A DNA stretch of 15,870 bases, from positions 1-15,870 of the forward strand of contig CANGWP010000040.1 of NCBI GenBank assembly GCA_947457605.1. Direction: 5' to 3'. Below, one piece after another: positions 7,322-14,002 of this stretch. This DNA is from Bdellovibrionales bacterium (GTDB lineage: Bacteria; Bdellovibrionota; UBA1018; CAIMNF01). A model generated the notes under the pieces. It did not search any database. It saw only the letters and a program-made list of their open reading frames with translations, and was not told the DNA's origin. A program made the translations under genes and the position numbers. Positions within the stretch are counted from its first letter, which is position 1; every line of letters starts with the position of its first letter.

Positions 7322-7882
7322 TCAGACTTTGATGATTTTGAGGGCGAGCTTGAGATCCTCCCAAGCCTGCTTTTTCAAATTTGGATTTTCAATCATTCCC
7401 GTCAGCTCTTCCGTGACCAGAATGTTCAGATCAAACCGCTTGTGAATCACGCCCCGAAGCCTTGATGGGGATTCGCTTCCCTGAAGAAAAAAACTCCCAA
7501 TTCCCTGACCAAGCGCAATCAGGATCCTGGGGCCACGGAGCTTCAGCTCCTTCCACTGAAACGGCATGCACGAAGACCAATCCCCCAGCACCCCGGGACT
7601 TCTTACCAGAACCGCAGCCTGCTCAGGAGCGATCTTCATGGCTTCACAAATTTTTGCGAGAAGCTGCTCTTCTTTTGAATTTTTGAAGGATTCGGACTCC
7701 ACCAGGAAAACCACGTCCGCGCCCGGTGAGCCCGTCATCTCTGCGTGATGGGACCGGTCTCCACAAAAGGGACATTCCATACCGGAGGAAACCAAGGTTT
7801 CTTGGGGCGTACTCTTCCCTTTGCCCATCACAAAGGAATGGGGGGGCAGAAAGGAAAGAAGTGAGGAAACCGATGGATTCAT
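7322..7882 (-). CDS. Degenerate uracil-DNA glycosylase-like protein
   Basis: 186-residue protein with the outline of family-4 UDG. It shows a CxxC pair (Cys37, Cys40), a strand ADVVFLVESES where active UDGs read MFVGEAPG, the strand RILIALGQ (119-126), RLRG (141-144) and an ending like family-4 ENP..K..AWEDLK. The active-site motifs are missing. The catalytic GEAPG loop is VESES (61-65), and the conserved HPxxLLRNP motif is TEELTGMIENP (157-167). Of the four cluster cysteines, the third is Ser95 while Cys105 fits the fourth. Catalysis on uracil is therefore unlikely; a DNA-binding or structural role is possible. The frame opens at 7963, but ATG 7882 avoids a 52-base overlap with the zinc-ribbon gene and starts 29 bases after its stop. 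Confidence 0.75.
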   Translation of the reverse strand: MNPSVSSLLSFLPPHSFVMGKGKSTPQETLVSSGMECPFCGDRSHHAEMTGSPGADVVFLVESESFKNSKEEQLLAKICEAMKIAPEQAAVLVRSPGVLGDWSSCMPFQWKELKLRGPRILIALGQGIGSFFLQGSESPSRLRGVIHKRFDLNILVTEELTGMIENPNLKKQAWEDLKLALKIIKV

Positions 7883-7911
7883 GGAGCGCCTGATTTTAGC
7901 GCATTTCAGGC

Positions 7912-8181
7912 TTACTGTAAACGGTGCAAACTCTGGCGGGAATCCAGCCCGCACTCCGGACACGAGGCCTTTTCCTCTGTGAGGTTTCGGCTGAAATCAG
8001 AGGCATAATTGAAGTGCAGACGGCCACCGCAAACCCCGCAATGGGAATACTTTTGCATGACCCCGTCCCGACTTCCCACCAAGGGAGAAATCGAAGCGAT
8101 TGGTCCCTTTTGTACCTCGGGTTCCAGTGCTGTCTCGTCGATCAAGTCCAATTCGTCAGTCATTTCGCTGTGCTTGGCCAT
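7912..8181 (-). CDS. Small zinc-ribbon protein
   Basis: 89-residue protein starting at ATG 8181 with a strong AAGGAGG site (the open frame to 8265 is longer but has no such site). The N-terminal 40 residues are acidic and probably disordered. The C-terminal half has two CxxC knuckles, Cys48/Cys51 (CGVCGG) and Cys74/Cys77 (CPECG), spaced as in a zinc ribbon. A SRDGVMQKYSHC segment leads into the first knuckle. Function unknown; it could bind nucleic acid or protein. It sits between the lipoprotein-like gene and the UDG-like gene, which also has a CPFCG element. Confidence 0.8.
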   Translation of the reverse strand: MAKHSEMTDELDLIDETALEPEVQKGPIASISPLVGSRDGVMQKYSHCGVCGGRLHFNYASDFSRNLTEEKASCPECGLDSRQSLHRLQ

Positions 8182-8245
8182 TTTTGGTGCCCTCCTTGGT
8201 CTTGAATTCCTTCTCGGGCGGGTTCCGGGACTTCTGAATGGGAAA

Positions 8246-8264
8246 TGATTGCCCTCAGCAATCA
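8246..8264 (-). terminator. Possible weak terminator after the lipoprotein-like gene
   Basis: Reading the minus strand, TGATTGC and GCAATCA form a 7-bp stem with a 5-base loop that begins at the stop codon, followed only by TTTCCC. The stem is modest and the T-run short, so partial termination or mRNA end protection is as likely as full stop. Confidence 0.35.
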
Positions 8265-8735
8265 ACGCTTTCCAAACGGAACAAGGACTGACGCGGGAAG
8301 TCGGGCTTCGGGATCCCCCATTCTCACCATGGGTCTGATCTCGCTCACCGAAAGAGCGATCATATGCTCGGTACTTTCTTCCAATTCAATGGTTTCCTTG
8401 GTGCCACAGCCATCCTTTTGGACCTGGATCATGTATTGCCCCGGAGGAGCCACGATATTGAATCTGCCGTTCTGATCGGACTGGGCTTCCACCTGGTTTG
8501 AGCCGCCTTCAAAAAGACCGTAGAGCTTGATCTGAAAGTATCCGGCCTTACACCCTTCTCCCAGATTGATCACCCCGGAAAGACGCGCAGAGTTTGCCTG
8601 GTTTGCCTTTCCAGCACCCCCTCCACTCCAGCCGAAATCCCCATTTTTATCAAAAAAGGGAAGCGAACAAGAGTACCCCGTCAAAGACAGCAGGGTTACC
8701 AGTCCAAGAATGGAAGTTTGTCGCTTTCGAACCAT
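8262..8735 (-). CDS. Putative lipoprotein with a carboxypeptidase-regulatory-like beta domain
   Basis: 157-residue exported protein. The N-terminus (MVRKRQTS, then a hydrophobic core ILGLVTLLSLTG) ends at Cys23 in GYSC, an imperfect lipobox, so lipidation is plausible but not certain. A Gly-rich linker (FGWSGGGAGKAN) precedes a beta-sandwich-like domain: LSGVINLGEGC, a QIKLYGL strand, SDQNGRFNIVAPPGQYMIQVQKDGC and a final strand region. The DQNGRFNI..PPGQYMI pattern is typical of CarboxypepD_reg/transthyretin-like repeats. Two further cysteines may form a disulfide. ATG 8735 is used; an in-frame TTG directly before it is less likely. No clear ribosome site. Confidence 0.75.
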   Translation of the reverse strand: MVRKRQTSILGLVTLLSLTGYSCSLPFFDKNGDFGWSGGGAGKANQANSARLSGVINLGEGCKAGYFQIKLYGLFEGGSNQVEAQSDQNGRFNIVAPPGQYMIQVQKDGCGTKETIELEESTEHMIALSVSEIRPMVRMGDPEARLPASVLVPFGKR

Positions 8736-8774
8736 CAATGGCTATATCGGCAAGCGACTGGCGGAAATTTAGAA

Positions 8775-9548
8775 TTATCTGAGGCCAGACGCCCAACGAA
8801 CCATCTGCACCGCAAGATCCTGGTCGATTCCATCCGGATCCTGAATCCCATCCTCCTCGGTCCAAATCAACGGTGCCTCTGGATGGGGGCCACTTACAAA
8901 GACCCTGCCCTTCCCAAAAGAGGCGCGAACAGCAGCGGTATACCCGGTATCGTAGCTTGCAACCGCCTCCGCCTGCTCTCGAAAGCCATAAAAATACGGT
9001 CCGCCCTCAAAGAACACCTGGCGCCTGAAATTGCCCCAGGTCACAACCGGAAGAGAATAATCAAGGCTCGGCTTGATCGGATTGGAATAATAGGGCGCGG
9101 TGAACCCGGGCAAAATTCCAAGCCCTGCATACCGGCTTGACCCGATCCGCTGGGTTGCCATGAATGCTCCCGCACAAAATCCGACATAGCCCCCTCCAGT
9201 CACCACAAACGAACGAATTGCGTCCCTGAGCTCGGGCGTCATCGCATAAAAAGCTGTAACTGCAATGCCTCCGGGCTGAATCCACACTCGCGCATCCCGA
9301 AACAGCTCGATCACATCCGAATCACTGGAATTGGCGTTCAAATCGGAGGGGCCCACATACCGCGGACTGAATCCTGCCTTCAAGGCCACTTCAGCGGAAG
9401 CCTCGGAGCAGCCTTCCAGACAGGAGCCATCCCCCTTGTAGATCAAGGCAACAGGACGTGCCTCGGAACTAAGCCCAAGAAAAAGAGCGGCAATGAAAAT
9501 CCATTTCAACTGCGGTCGCATCATTCCCTGATCCTGACCTTGTTTCAT
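8775..9548 (-). CDS. Exported class-I glutamine-amidotransferase-like protein (BPL_N-like)
   Basis: 257-residue protein of the group related to the N-terminal domain of biotin-protein ligase (BPL_N). A signal peptide is visible (KWIFIAALFLGLSSEA, about 15-30), so the mature enzyme is probably periplasmic. The nucleophile elbow is GGGYVGFCAGAF with Cys125; GPHPEAP gives His222 and Glu224, so a class-I GATase triad is present. Two early cysteines (Cys43, Cys47 in GSCLEGC) may pair. The Gly-Gly in QPGGIAV (91-97) matches the oxyanion region. The substrate is unknown; there is no ammonia-accepting partner domain. The start shares ATGA with the uracil-DNA glycosylase stop (4-base overlap). A double ATG eight codons later is a possible alternative that would still keep the signal peptide. 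Confidence 0.82.
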   Translation of the reverse strand: MKQGQDQGMMRPQLKWIFIAALFLGLSSEARPVALIYKGDGSCLEGCSEASAEVALKAGFSPRYVGPSDLNANSSDSDVIELFRDARVWIQPGGIAVTAFYAMTPELRDAIRSFVVTGGGYVGFCAGAFMATQRIGSSRYAGLGILPGFTAPYYSNPIKPSLDYSLPVVTWGNFRRQVFFEGGPYFYGFREQAEAVASYDTGYTAAVRASFGKGRVFVSGPHPEAPLIWTEEDGIQDPDGIDQDLAVQMVRWASGLR

Positions 9549-10234
9549 TTGGTTTGCAAAAAAATTTTCACTTGCTCGAAAACTTTATCAAACATCGGCT
9601 CGGTCAGTTTTTTCGTGAATGTGTTTTGCTGGCTCGGATGATAGGAACATAAAATCCTTTGCCCGTTTTTGAGGCGAATCTCCCCGCCATGGGTAAAGTC
9701 CGGCACTTTCATACCGGACTTCGCCTCGTCCGGAAGCACGGCCCACAGGCCCCGCAAAGCGATTCTCCCGAGAGCCAGATAGACCCGAATTTCGGGAAGC
9801 GCATCAAGTTCCTCCTCCAAAAAACGGGCACAAGACTTGATCTCTTGTGGTGTCGGCTTGTTTTCAGGAGGCGCACATCGGGCAACCGCGGTGATGTATG
9901 CCCCAAGCAAGGTCAAACCGTCCGATCGATGGGAGCTCTCCGCTTGGGTTGAGAACCCGGCCTTGAAGAGCGCCCGATAAAGCCAAAGCCCGGATTGATC
10001 TCCGGTAAACATTCTTCCCGTTCGATTTGCACCATGGGCCGCGGGCGCGAGTCCCACCACCAAAACCTTCGCAAATGGATCACCAAAGCCCGGAACCGGC
10101 TTTCCCCAATATTCCTCGTTCTCAAACTGCTTTCTTTTTTCCCTCGCGACACTCCGACAGTGCTTGCGAAGTCGAGGGCATCGCTCACAGGACTCGATCT
10201 CTCGCTTGATTTGGTCAAGGTTCTTGGGCCGCAT
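9545..10234 (-). CDS. Family-5 uracil-DNA glycosylase (UdgB type)
   Basis: 229-residue base-excision repair enzyme that removes uracil and related deaminated bases from DNA. It carries the family-5 signature VGLAPAAHGANRTGRMFTGD (about 60-79) and the later motif YHPSQQNTFT (198-207) with the conserved histidine. Four cysteines suited to a 4Fe-4S cluster are present: CERC (Cys16, Cys19), RCAPP (Cys120) and KSC (Cys135). PGFGDPFAKVLVVG leads into the active site as in known UdgB proteins. ATG 10234 is chosen; a TTG at 10243 that would overlap the upstream stop is an alternative. The gene is 5 bases after the pseudouridine synthase and overlaps the next gene by 4 bases. Unlike the UDG-like protein at 7322-7882, its active site is intact. 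Confidence 0.93.
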   Translation of the reverse strand: MRPKNLDQIKREIESCERCPRLRKHCRSVAREKRKQFENEEYWGKPVPGFGDPFAKVLVVGLAPAAHGANRTGRMFTGDQSGLWLYRALFKAGFSTQAESSHRSDGLTLLGAYITAVARCAPPENKPTPQEIKSCARFLEEELDALPEIRVYLALGRIALRGLWAVLPDEAKSGMKVPDFTHGGEIRLKNGQRILCSYHPSQQNTFTKKLTEPMFDKVFEQVKIFLQTK

Positions 10235-10239
10235 CCTCT

Positions 10240-10911
10240 TCAAACTTCGATCCGTTCCCCGGGAGCAAGATCCCCGATGGAATATTCACCCATTTGAACC
10301 CTCTTCAAGCGAACCACCGAAAGACCTACGGCTGCGAACATCCGTCTCACAAATCGATTGCGCCCCTCACTGACCGTCACAAGAAAGGTTCCTGGTCTTT
10401 CGAGATCCCGAAGCTCATCAAAGCGCCCGGGGCCGTCCGAGAGGTCTACACTCCGGCAAAGGGATTGGCGAAAACCGGTCTCTCCGCGGCCTTGAACCTC
10501 CACTTCATAAATTTTCTTGGTTCCAAACCTGGGATGAGTCAATCGAAGCAAAAGATCGCCGTCCTCGGTCATCAAGAGAAGCCCCTCGGAATCCTCATCC
10601 AGACGACCCGCCGGATTCACCCCTGGAAAATCGCGAAAAAAGTCCATCACTGTGGGTCGCCCTTCTGGGTCCGACTTTGTCGTGACGACTCCACGGGGTT
10701 TGTGAAACAAGAAGGTGCGCTTTTCGACAGGAACCCTGACCTCAACTCCATCCACCGTCAGAATCTCTTGCGTTACATCGACCAATCGACCGAGGTCGGT
10801 GAAGACAACTCCATTCAGGGCAACTCGCCCCTCCAAAATGGAGGCTTCGGCCTTTCTTCGGCTCATCAGCCCGCTTGCCGCGATGATCTTGTGCGCGCGT
10901 TCTTTTTTCAT
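10240..10911 (-). CDS. Pseudouridine synthase, RsuA/RluB/RluE/RluF family
   Basis: 223-residue RNA pseudouridine synthase. An N-terminal S4 RNA-binding domain (about 2-50, with SRRKAEASILEGRVALNG) is followed by the catalytic domain with HKPRGVVTT (70-78) and GRLDEDSEGLLL (102-113), where Asp105 is the catalytic nucleophile. The C-terminal GRNRFVRRMFAAVGLSVVRLKRV helps place it in the RsuA/RluB group. Which rRNA site it modifies (23S as RluB, RluE or RluF, or 16S as RsuA) cannot be decided here. No Shine-Dalgarno site precedes the ATG; instead the T-run of a terminator hairpin ends about 6 bases upstream, so initiation is unusual. Confidence 0.92.
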   Translation of the reverse strand: MKKERAHKIIAASGLMSRRKAEASILEGRVALNGVVFTDLGRLVDVTQEILTVDGVEVRVPVEKRTFLFHKPRGVVTTKSDPEGRPTVMDFFRDFPGVNPAGRLDEDSEGLLLMTEDGDLLLRLTHPRFGTKKIYEVEVQGRGETGFRQSLCRSVDLSDGPGRFDELRDLERPGTFLVTVSEGRNRFVRRMFAAVGLSVVRLKRVQMGEYSIGDLAPGERIEV

Positions 10912-10916
10912 GAATG

Positions 10917-10946
10917 AAAAAGCCGGACCATCGCTGGCCCGGCTTT
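10917..10946 (-). terminator. Intrinsic terminator after the small basic protein gene
   Basis: On the minus strand AGCCGG and CCGGCT arms form a GC-rich stem (10939-10944 with 10921-10926), extended inside by a second short helix with a GCGA-type loop, and followed by TTTTTC. It lies 24 bases past the stop of the basic-protein gene and would end ahpC-unit transcription. It also lies immediately before the pseudouridine synthase start. Confidence 0.8.
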
Positions 10947-10969
10947 GAAATCAGATTTAAAATCCGGAA

Positions 10970-11164
10970 TTACTTCTTGGACTTTTTCTTGCGGAACGCG
11001 TTCTTCTTTTCGATGGAACGCTTGGACTTCGCTTCGTGATAGCTCTTGGAAAAAGCCTTGTCCGCCTGGAGCTTTGACTTGCGCTTGTCACGGCCGAGCT
11101 TCTTCAAGGAACGACGTCCGAGTTTTTTTGCAGGAGTGGAAGTGGTTTGAGTTGCAGTTGCCAT
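10970..11164 (-). CDS. Small highly basic protein of unknown function
   Basis: 64-residue protein with a good AGAGGT ribosome site. About 40% of residues are Lys or Arg; after a Thr/Ala start (ATATQTTSTPAKK) nearly every segment is basic (LGRRSLKKLGRDKRKSK, FRKKKSKK), and there are no cysteines or long hydrophobic runs. This suggests nucleic-acid or ribosome binding by charge, but no known ribosomal or nucleoid protein is recognised. It follows ahpC by 31 bases and ends before a terminator, so both are probably cotranscribed. Confidence 0.8.
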   Translation of the reverse strand: MATATQTTSTPAKKLGRRSLKKLGRDKRKSKLQADKAFSKSYHEAKSKRSIEKKNAFRKKKSKK

Positions 11165-11195
11165 TTTTACCTCTTTTTTCTTTGGTTTTCTAAAA

Positions 11196-11723
11196 TCACT
11201 TTTTGGTCAAGGTCGCCTGACCTGGTTTCCAATTGACCGGGCACAATTCGCCGGTTTGCAGCGCCTGAAGAGTGCGGAGAGTCTCATCCACGGAACGGCC
11301 AACTCCGAGCGCATTCACACTCATCGCCTGAAGAACTCCTTCAGGATCAATCAGGAAGGTTCCGCGAAGGGCGATCCCGCTCTCCTCAAGGAGAACTCCA
11401 TAATTCCGAGACACTGCATGATTTGTGTCCGCAATCACGGGGAACTTCACTTCCGGAAGATCACGTTCAAACCAAGCCTTGTGGGAGTGCTGACTGTCTG
11501 TGGAGCACCCGATCACCTGACAATTGGCTTCCAAAAACTGTTTCTCAAGCTGTGCGAAACCACGGATTTCCGTAGGACACACAAACGTAAAATCGAGGGG
11601 ATAGAAAAACAGACAAACCCATTTGCCACGGTAGTCTTTGAGGGATACCTCTTTGAACTGACCAGCCACATATGCTGGAGATTTGAATTCAGGCGCGGAT
11701 TGTCCTACTTTGAGATTCCACAT
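11196..11723 (-). CDS. Peroxiredoxin, AhpC/typical 2-Cys type
   Basis: 175-residue thiol peroxidase that reduces hydrogen peroxide and alkyl hydroperoxides. Peroxidatic Cys49 is in DFTFVCPTE and resolving Cys161 in GELCPVNW, as in typical 2-Cys AhpC. PLDFTF (42-47) and GTFLIDPEG (121-129) flank the active site. The protein ends soon after the resolving cysteine (ATLTKK) without the YF motif and has no GGLG insertion, features of robust enzymes that resist over-oxidation. No ahpF or other reductase is nearby, so the electron donor is unknown. An AAAGGA sits about 11 bases upstream. Divergent from the PAP2 gene. Confidence 0.95.
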   Translation of the reverse strand: MWNLKVGQSAPEFKSPAYVAGQFKEVSLKDYRGKWVCLFFYPLDFTFVCPTEIRGFAQLEKQFLEANCQVIGCSTDSQHSHKAWFERDLPEVKFPVIADTNHAVSRNYGVLLEESGIALRGTFLIDPEGVLQAMSVNALGVGRSVDETLRTLQALQTGELCPVNWKPGQATLTKK

Positions 11724-11792
11724 TGGATGGAAGTTCCTTTCATTTTTTGAATTTCCTTACCTTAGCGGCAGAGGTACACTCTGACAAGAGAA
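11724..11792. promoter_or_regulatory. Divergent intergenic region between peroxiredoxin and PAP2 genes
   Basis: 69 bases must carry promoters for both directions. A TACACT at 11775-11780 is a possible plus-strand -10 box with only a poor -35 match. No recognisable OxyR or PerR box was found by eye. Confidence 0.3.
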
Positions 11793-12470
11793 ATGCCTAA
11801 GCCATTGACCATAAAACAGCTTTTTCTCGCAACCCTTTCTCCAGGTCTCCTGTACGGAGCTCTTTTTTTGATGCGACCTCTTTGGTTTCAGGCAGTCTGC
11901 GGAGCCCACCCGGAAACGTGTACTCCGGCCACAGTAAATGGATTTGATCAACTTGCATTCAAATATGGCTCCGTCTTCGCAGACTTTTGCTCGAACGTGG
12001 TTCAAAATGGGGTGGGAGCAATTGCATTTCTTCTTCCTTGGGTTTTGCGCCTCCCCGCAAGCGCTTCCTTGCGTCTGAATCTTACCCTGCTGTCCATCAC
12101 GGCTTGGAATGGCGTGGTCATCGAATTGGTTCGGGCGGCGGTTCAAAGACCACGCCCCCTGGTGTACGCCTCTCCCCTGACCGATGGGGCAAACATTCAC
12201 CAATACACTTCCTTCTACTCGGGTCATACCAGCTTTGTAACCCTTGCCCTGCTGTTTAGCGTTCTGTGGGTGGGCAAACTCCTGCCGGAATTCCGCAGGA
12301 CCTGGTTGTTTCTCGCGGTTCTCTTCCCCGTGCTCAGCGCGCTGACTGGGGCGTTGCGGGTAATCGGCGGGAGGCACTACCCCACAGATGTCCTGGGAGG
12401 GATTGTTTTTGGATCACTGATCTGTCTTGGCTGCTTTCGCTGGCTTCGAACCTCCGAAAGCCTTTCTTAA
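11793..12470 (+). CDS. PAP2-family membrane phosphatase
   Basis: 225-residue integral membrane phosphatase, type-2 phosphatidic acid phosphatase fold, acting on lipid phosphates such as undecaprenyl pyrophosphate, phosphatidate or PGP. All three motifs are present: C1 as RAAVQRPRP (Arg114 then Arg121-Pro122), C2 as YSGH (142-145) with the proton-donor histidine, and C3 as RVIGGRHYPTD (189-199) with the nucleophilic His195. About five to six hydrophobic segments surround them (for example 11-30, 72-88, 98-113, 147-162, 171-187, 200-216). The loop before C1 has two cysteines (Cys36, Cys43) on the probable periplasmic side. The exact substrate cannot be told from sequence. Confidence 0.93.
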   Translation: MPKPLTIKQLFLATLSPGLLYGALFLMRPLWFQAVCGAHPETCTPATVNGFDQLAFKYGSVFADFCSNVVQNGVGAIAFLLPWVLRLPASASLRLNLTLLSITAWNGVVIELVRAAVQRPRPLVYASPLTDGANIHQYTSFYSGHTSFVTLALLFSVLWVGKLLPEFRRTWLFLAVLFPVLSALTGALRVIGGRHYPTDVLGGIVFGSLICLGCFRWLRTSESLS

Positions 12471-12514
12471 CATTTCTCACTCAAAATCCCCTCTCCCTTC
12501 GCTTGCGGCCTGTG

Positions 12515-12520
12515 TATACT
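12515..12520 (+). promoter_or_regulatory. Possible -10 box close to the start of the transglycosylase-like gene
   Basis: TATACT lies 7 bases before the ATG at 12528, which has no Shine-Dalgarno site. If used, transcription would begin at or next to the start codon. The -35 region is poor, so this is tentative. Confidence 0.3.
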
Positions 12521-12527
12521 CTTCTGG

Positions 12528-13601
12528 ATGAGTCGTGCCGCATTATCATGGATCACACTTTCCTGCTTGGGCCTTTACCAGGTGTGTTTTGCGTTCGAGT
12601 TCGAGACGTGTGACAAAAACAATGATTACCTTGAGGCAAAACTCAAAGAAGCCGCTCCCGCCCAATGCATTCAAAACACCCTTGCCTTTCCAGAGGCGCC
12701 CGGATCGGATTCACTGCAACGGCCTGATTCCGAAATTTCATGCATCGCGACCTCAATGTCCAGATTTTCAAAATCCGGAGCAGGATACGCCTACAAGAAG
12801 TGCCCGAGTTGGAAATCCATTCCACAGATTGCGGATCGGCCCTGCCTCTCGGCGAACTACGTTCGGTACATGTACGATCGCTTCAAAAACGCCTCTCGGT
12901 GTGTCTTTCATGGTTCCACCATCACCTCAAAAGAGACCTTCCCATTGTTCGCGCTCGAATCAGGATTCCACTTGAATGTGACGAGTGGTTCGGGCTGTCG
13001 GGGGATCGGGCAATTGAGCAATATCGCGGTGCAAGAAATGGATGCGTTGGATCTTGCGGATGCGGAAAAATGCGAAAAACCCTACACACGAGCCTCACTG
13101 TACGCACACTCCGAGTGCAGTGGCTATGAAAAGAACCTTACAGGTCAGATCCCCGATCACTCCAAAAGGCTCGGGGAATGTGAGGTGATCGCAATTCCGG
13201 AAAACCCGGACGCAAACCTTTTCTACTCGCTTCGACTGTACCGGATGCTAAAGGACGACAAGGCAAACTCGGTCATCGAGAAAAACATCTCCGGTTTCAA
13301 CTCGCTAGGCATCAGCTCCGCGGAAATCGAGAATCTGAAGATTCAACTTGCTCGCGCAATGTACAATGGCGGCTATCCTTCAATCCAAGCCACCTTCAAT
13401 GCTTTCATGAAAACCGTTTCCTCGAGATCCCTCACCAAAACACCCAAAGGAGAAACCCTTTGGAGTCTGTATCAAAATTACATTTACCGACGCTACCCGG
13501 CAAAAGGAGAAGCAAGACGAAGAGAAGTGCGCGACTACGTGAGCAAAATCGAAAAAGCGAAGGGACAGATTGAAGAACGGACGGGGGGATCATGCTTTTG
13601 A
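12528..13601 (+). CDS. Cysteine-rich exported lytic-transglycosylase-like protein
   Basis: 357-residue protein with a signal peptide (SWITLSCLGLYQVCFA, cleavage near residue 22). The central region resembles the SLT lysozyme-like fold. FALESGF places the candidate catalytic Glu at 144, GCRGIGQLS (157-164 region) matches the GxxQL motif, and RAMYNGGYPSI near residues 279-289 resembles the AYNAG motif. This would cleave peptidoglycan glycan strands in the periplasm. About ten cysteines in the mature part (28, 47, 72, 92, 106, 125, 157, 182, 197 and others) are many for this family and suggest several disulfides. The gene overlaps the next by 10 bases. Substrate cleavage is inferred, since sequence similarity outside the motifs is low. 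Confidence 0.78.
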   Translation: MSRAALSWITLSCLGLYQVCFAFEFETCDKNNDYLEAKLKEAAPAQCIQNTLAFPEAPGSDSLQRPDSEISCIATSMSRFSKSGAGYAYKKCPSWKSIPQIADRPCLSANYVRYMYDRFKNASRCVFHGSTITSKETFPLFALESGFHLNVTSGSGCRGIGQLSNIAVQEMDALDLADAEKCEKPYTRASLYAHSECSGYEKNLTGQIPDHSKRLGECEVIAIPENPDANLFYSLRLYRMLKDDKANSVIEKNISGFNSLGISSAEIENLKIQLARAMYNGGYPSIQATFNAFMKTVSSRSLTKTPKGETLWSLYQNYIYRRYPAKGEARRREVRDYVSKIEKAKGQIEERTGGSCF

Positions 13602-14002
13602 GGTGGTTGCCATTTCTTCTAATCCTTGCCTTGGGGTCACCCATTCCTGCGCACTCCTCCATTCCTGCGATCCCCCCCCTGAAAGGGAAAACCGAAATTC
13701 TGCGCATCGAAGAGGCGCAAGCCTGGATCCAGAAAAAACTTTCAAGCATCCCCGCTGCCGAATCATCCAAGAGAGAAATGGAACTCATACAGATTCTCTA
13801 TTTTCTCGAAAGCCACCTTGAAACCCTGAAACTGGTGGCCTTCAAATGCAAGAATCAAAAGCTGGAACTCGAAAACAGCATTGAAAGAAGTCTTCCAAGA
13901 GGCGCAAAGGCCGAGGAATTGAGCGACTCCCATCTTCATGCCCTGAAGAATTTGTTTTCGACCCTCTGCCCGAAAGCGGCTTACGAATCCTCGTCAATTT
14001 GA
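13592..14002 (+). CDS. Small exported protein of unknown function
   Basis: 136-residue protein with a signal peptide (LLRWLPFLLILALGSPIPA, cleavage near residue 20), then a predicted mostly helical mature part (EAQAWIQKKLSSI, ELIQILYFLESHLETLKLV). Two cysteines (FKCKN and TLCPK) could pair. Its start overlaps the transglycosylase-like gene by 10 bases, so the products are coupled and may work together in the envelope. Its 3' end overlaps cysE by 22 bases on the opposite strand. No family recognised. Confidence 0.75.
   Translation: MLLRWLPFLLILALGSPIPAHSSIPAIPPLKGKTEILRIEEAQAWIQKKLSSIPAAESSKREMELIQILYFLESHLETLKLVAFKCKNQKLELENSIERSLPRGAKAEELSDSHLHALKNLFSTLCPKAAYESSSI

Noticed and set aside
7883..7963. 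N-terminal extension of the UDG-like protein
   Set aside because: It would overlap the zinc-ribbon gene by 52 bases and has no family similarity.
10294..10917. 207-aa plus-strand open frame opposite the pseudouridine synthase
   Set aside because: The minus strand holds a complete S4 and catalytic domain; the plus translation has no domain or ribosome site.
11757..12377. 206-aa minus-strand open frame opposite the PAP2 gene
   Set aside because: All three PAP2 motifs are on the plus strand; the antisense frame is a shadow.
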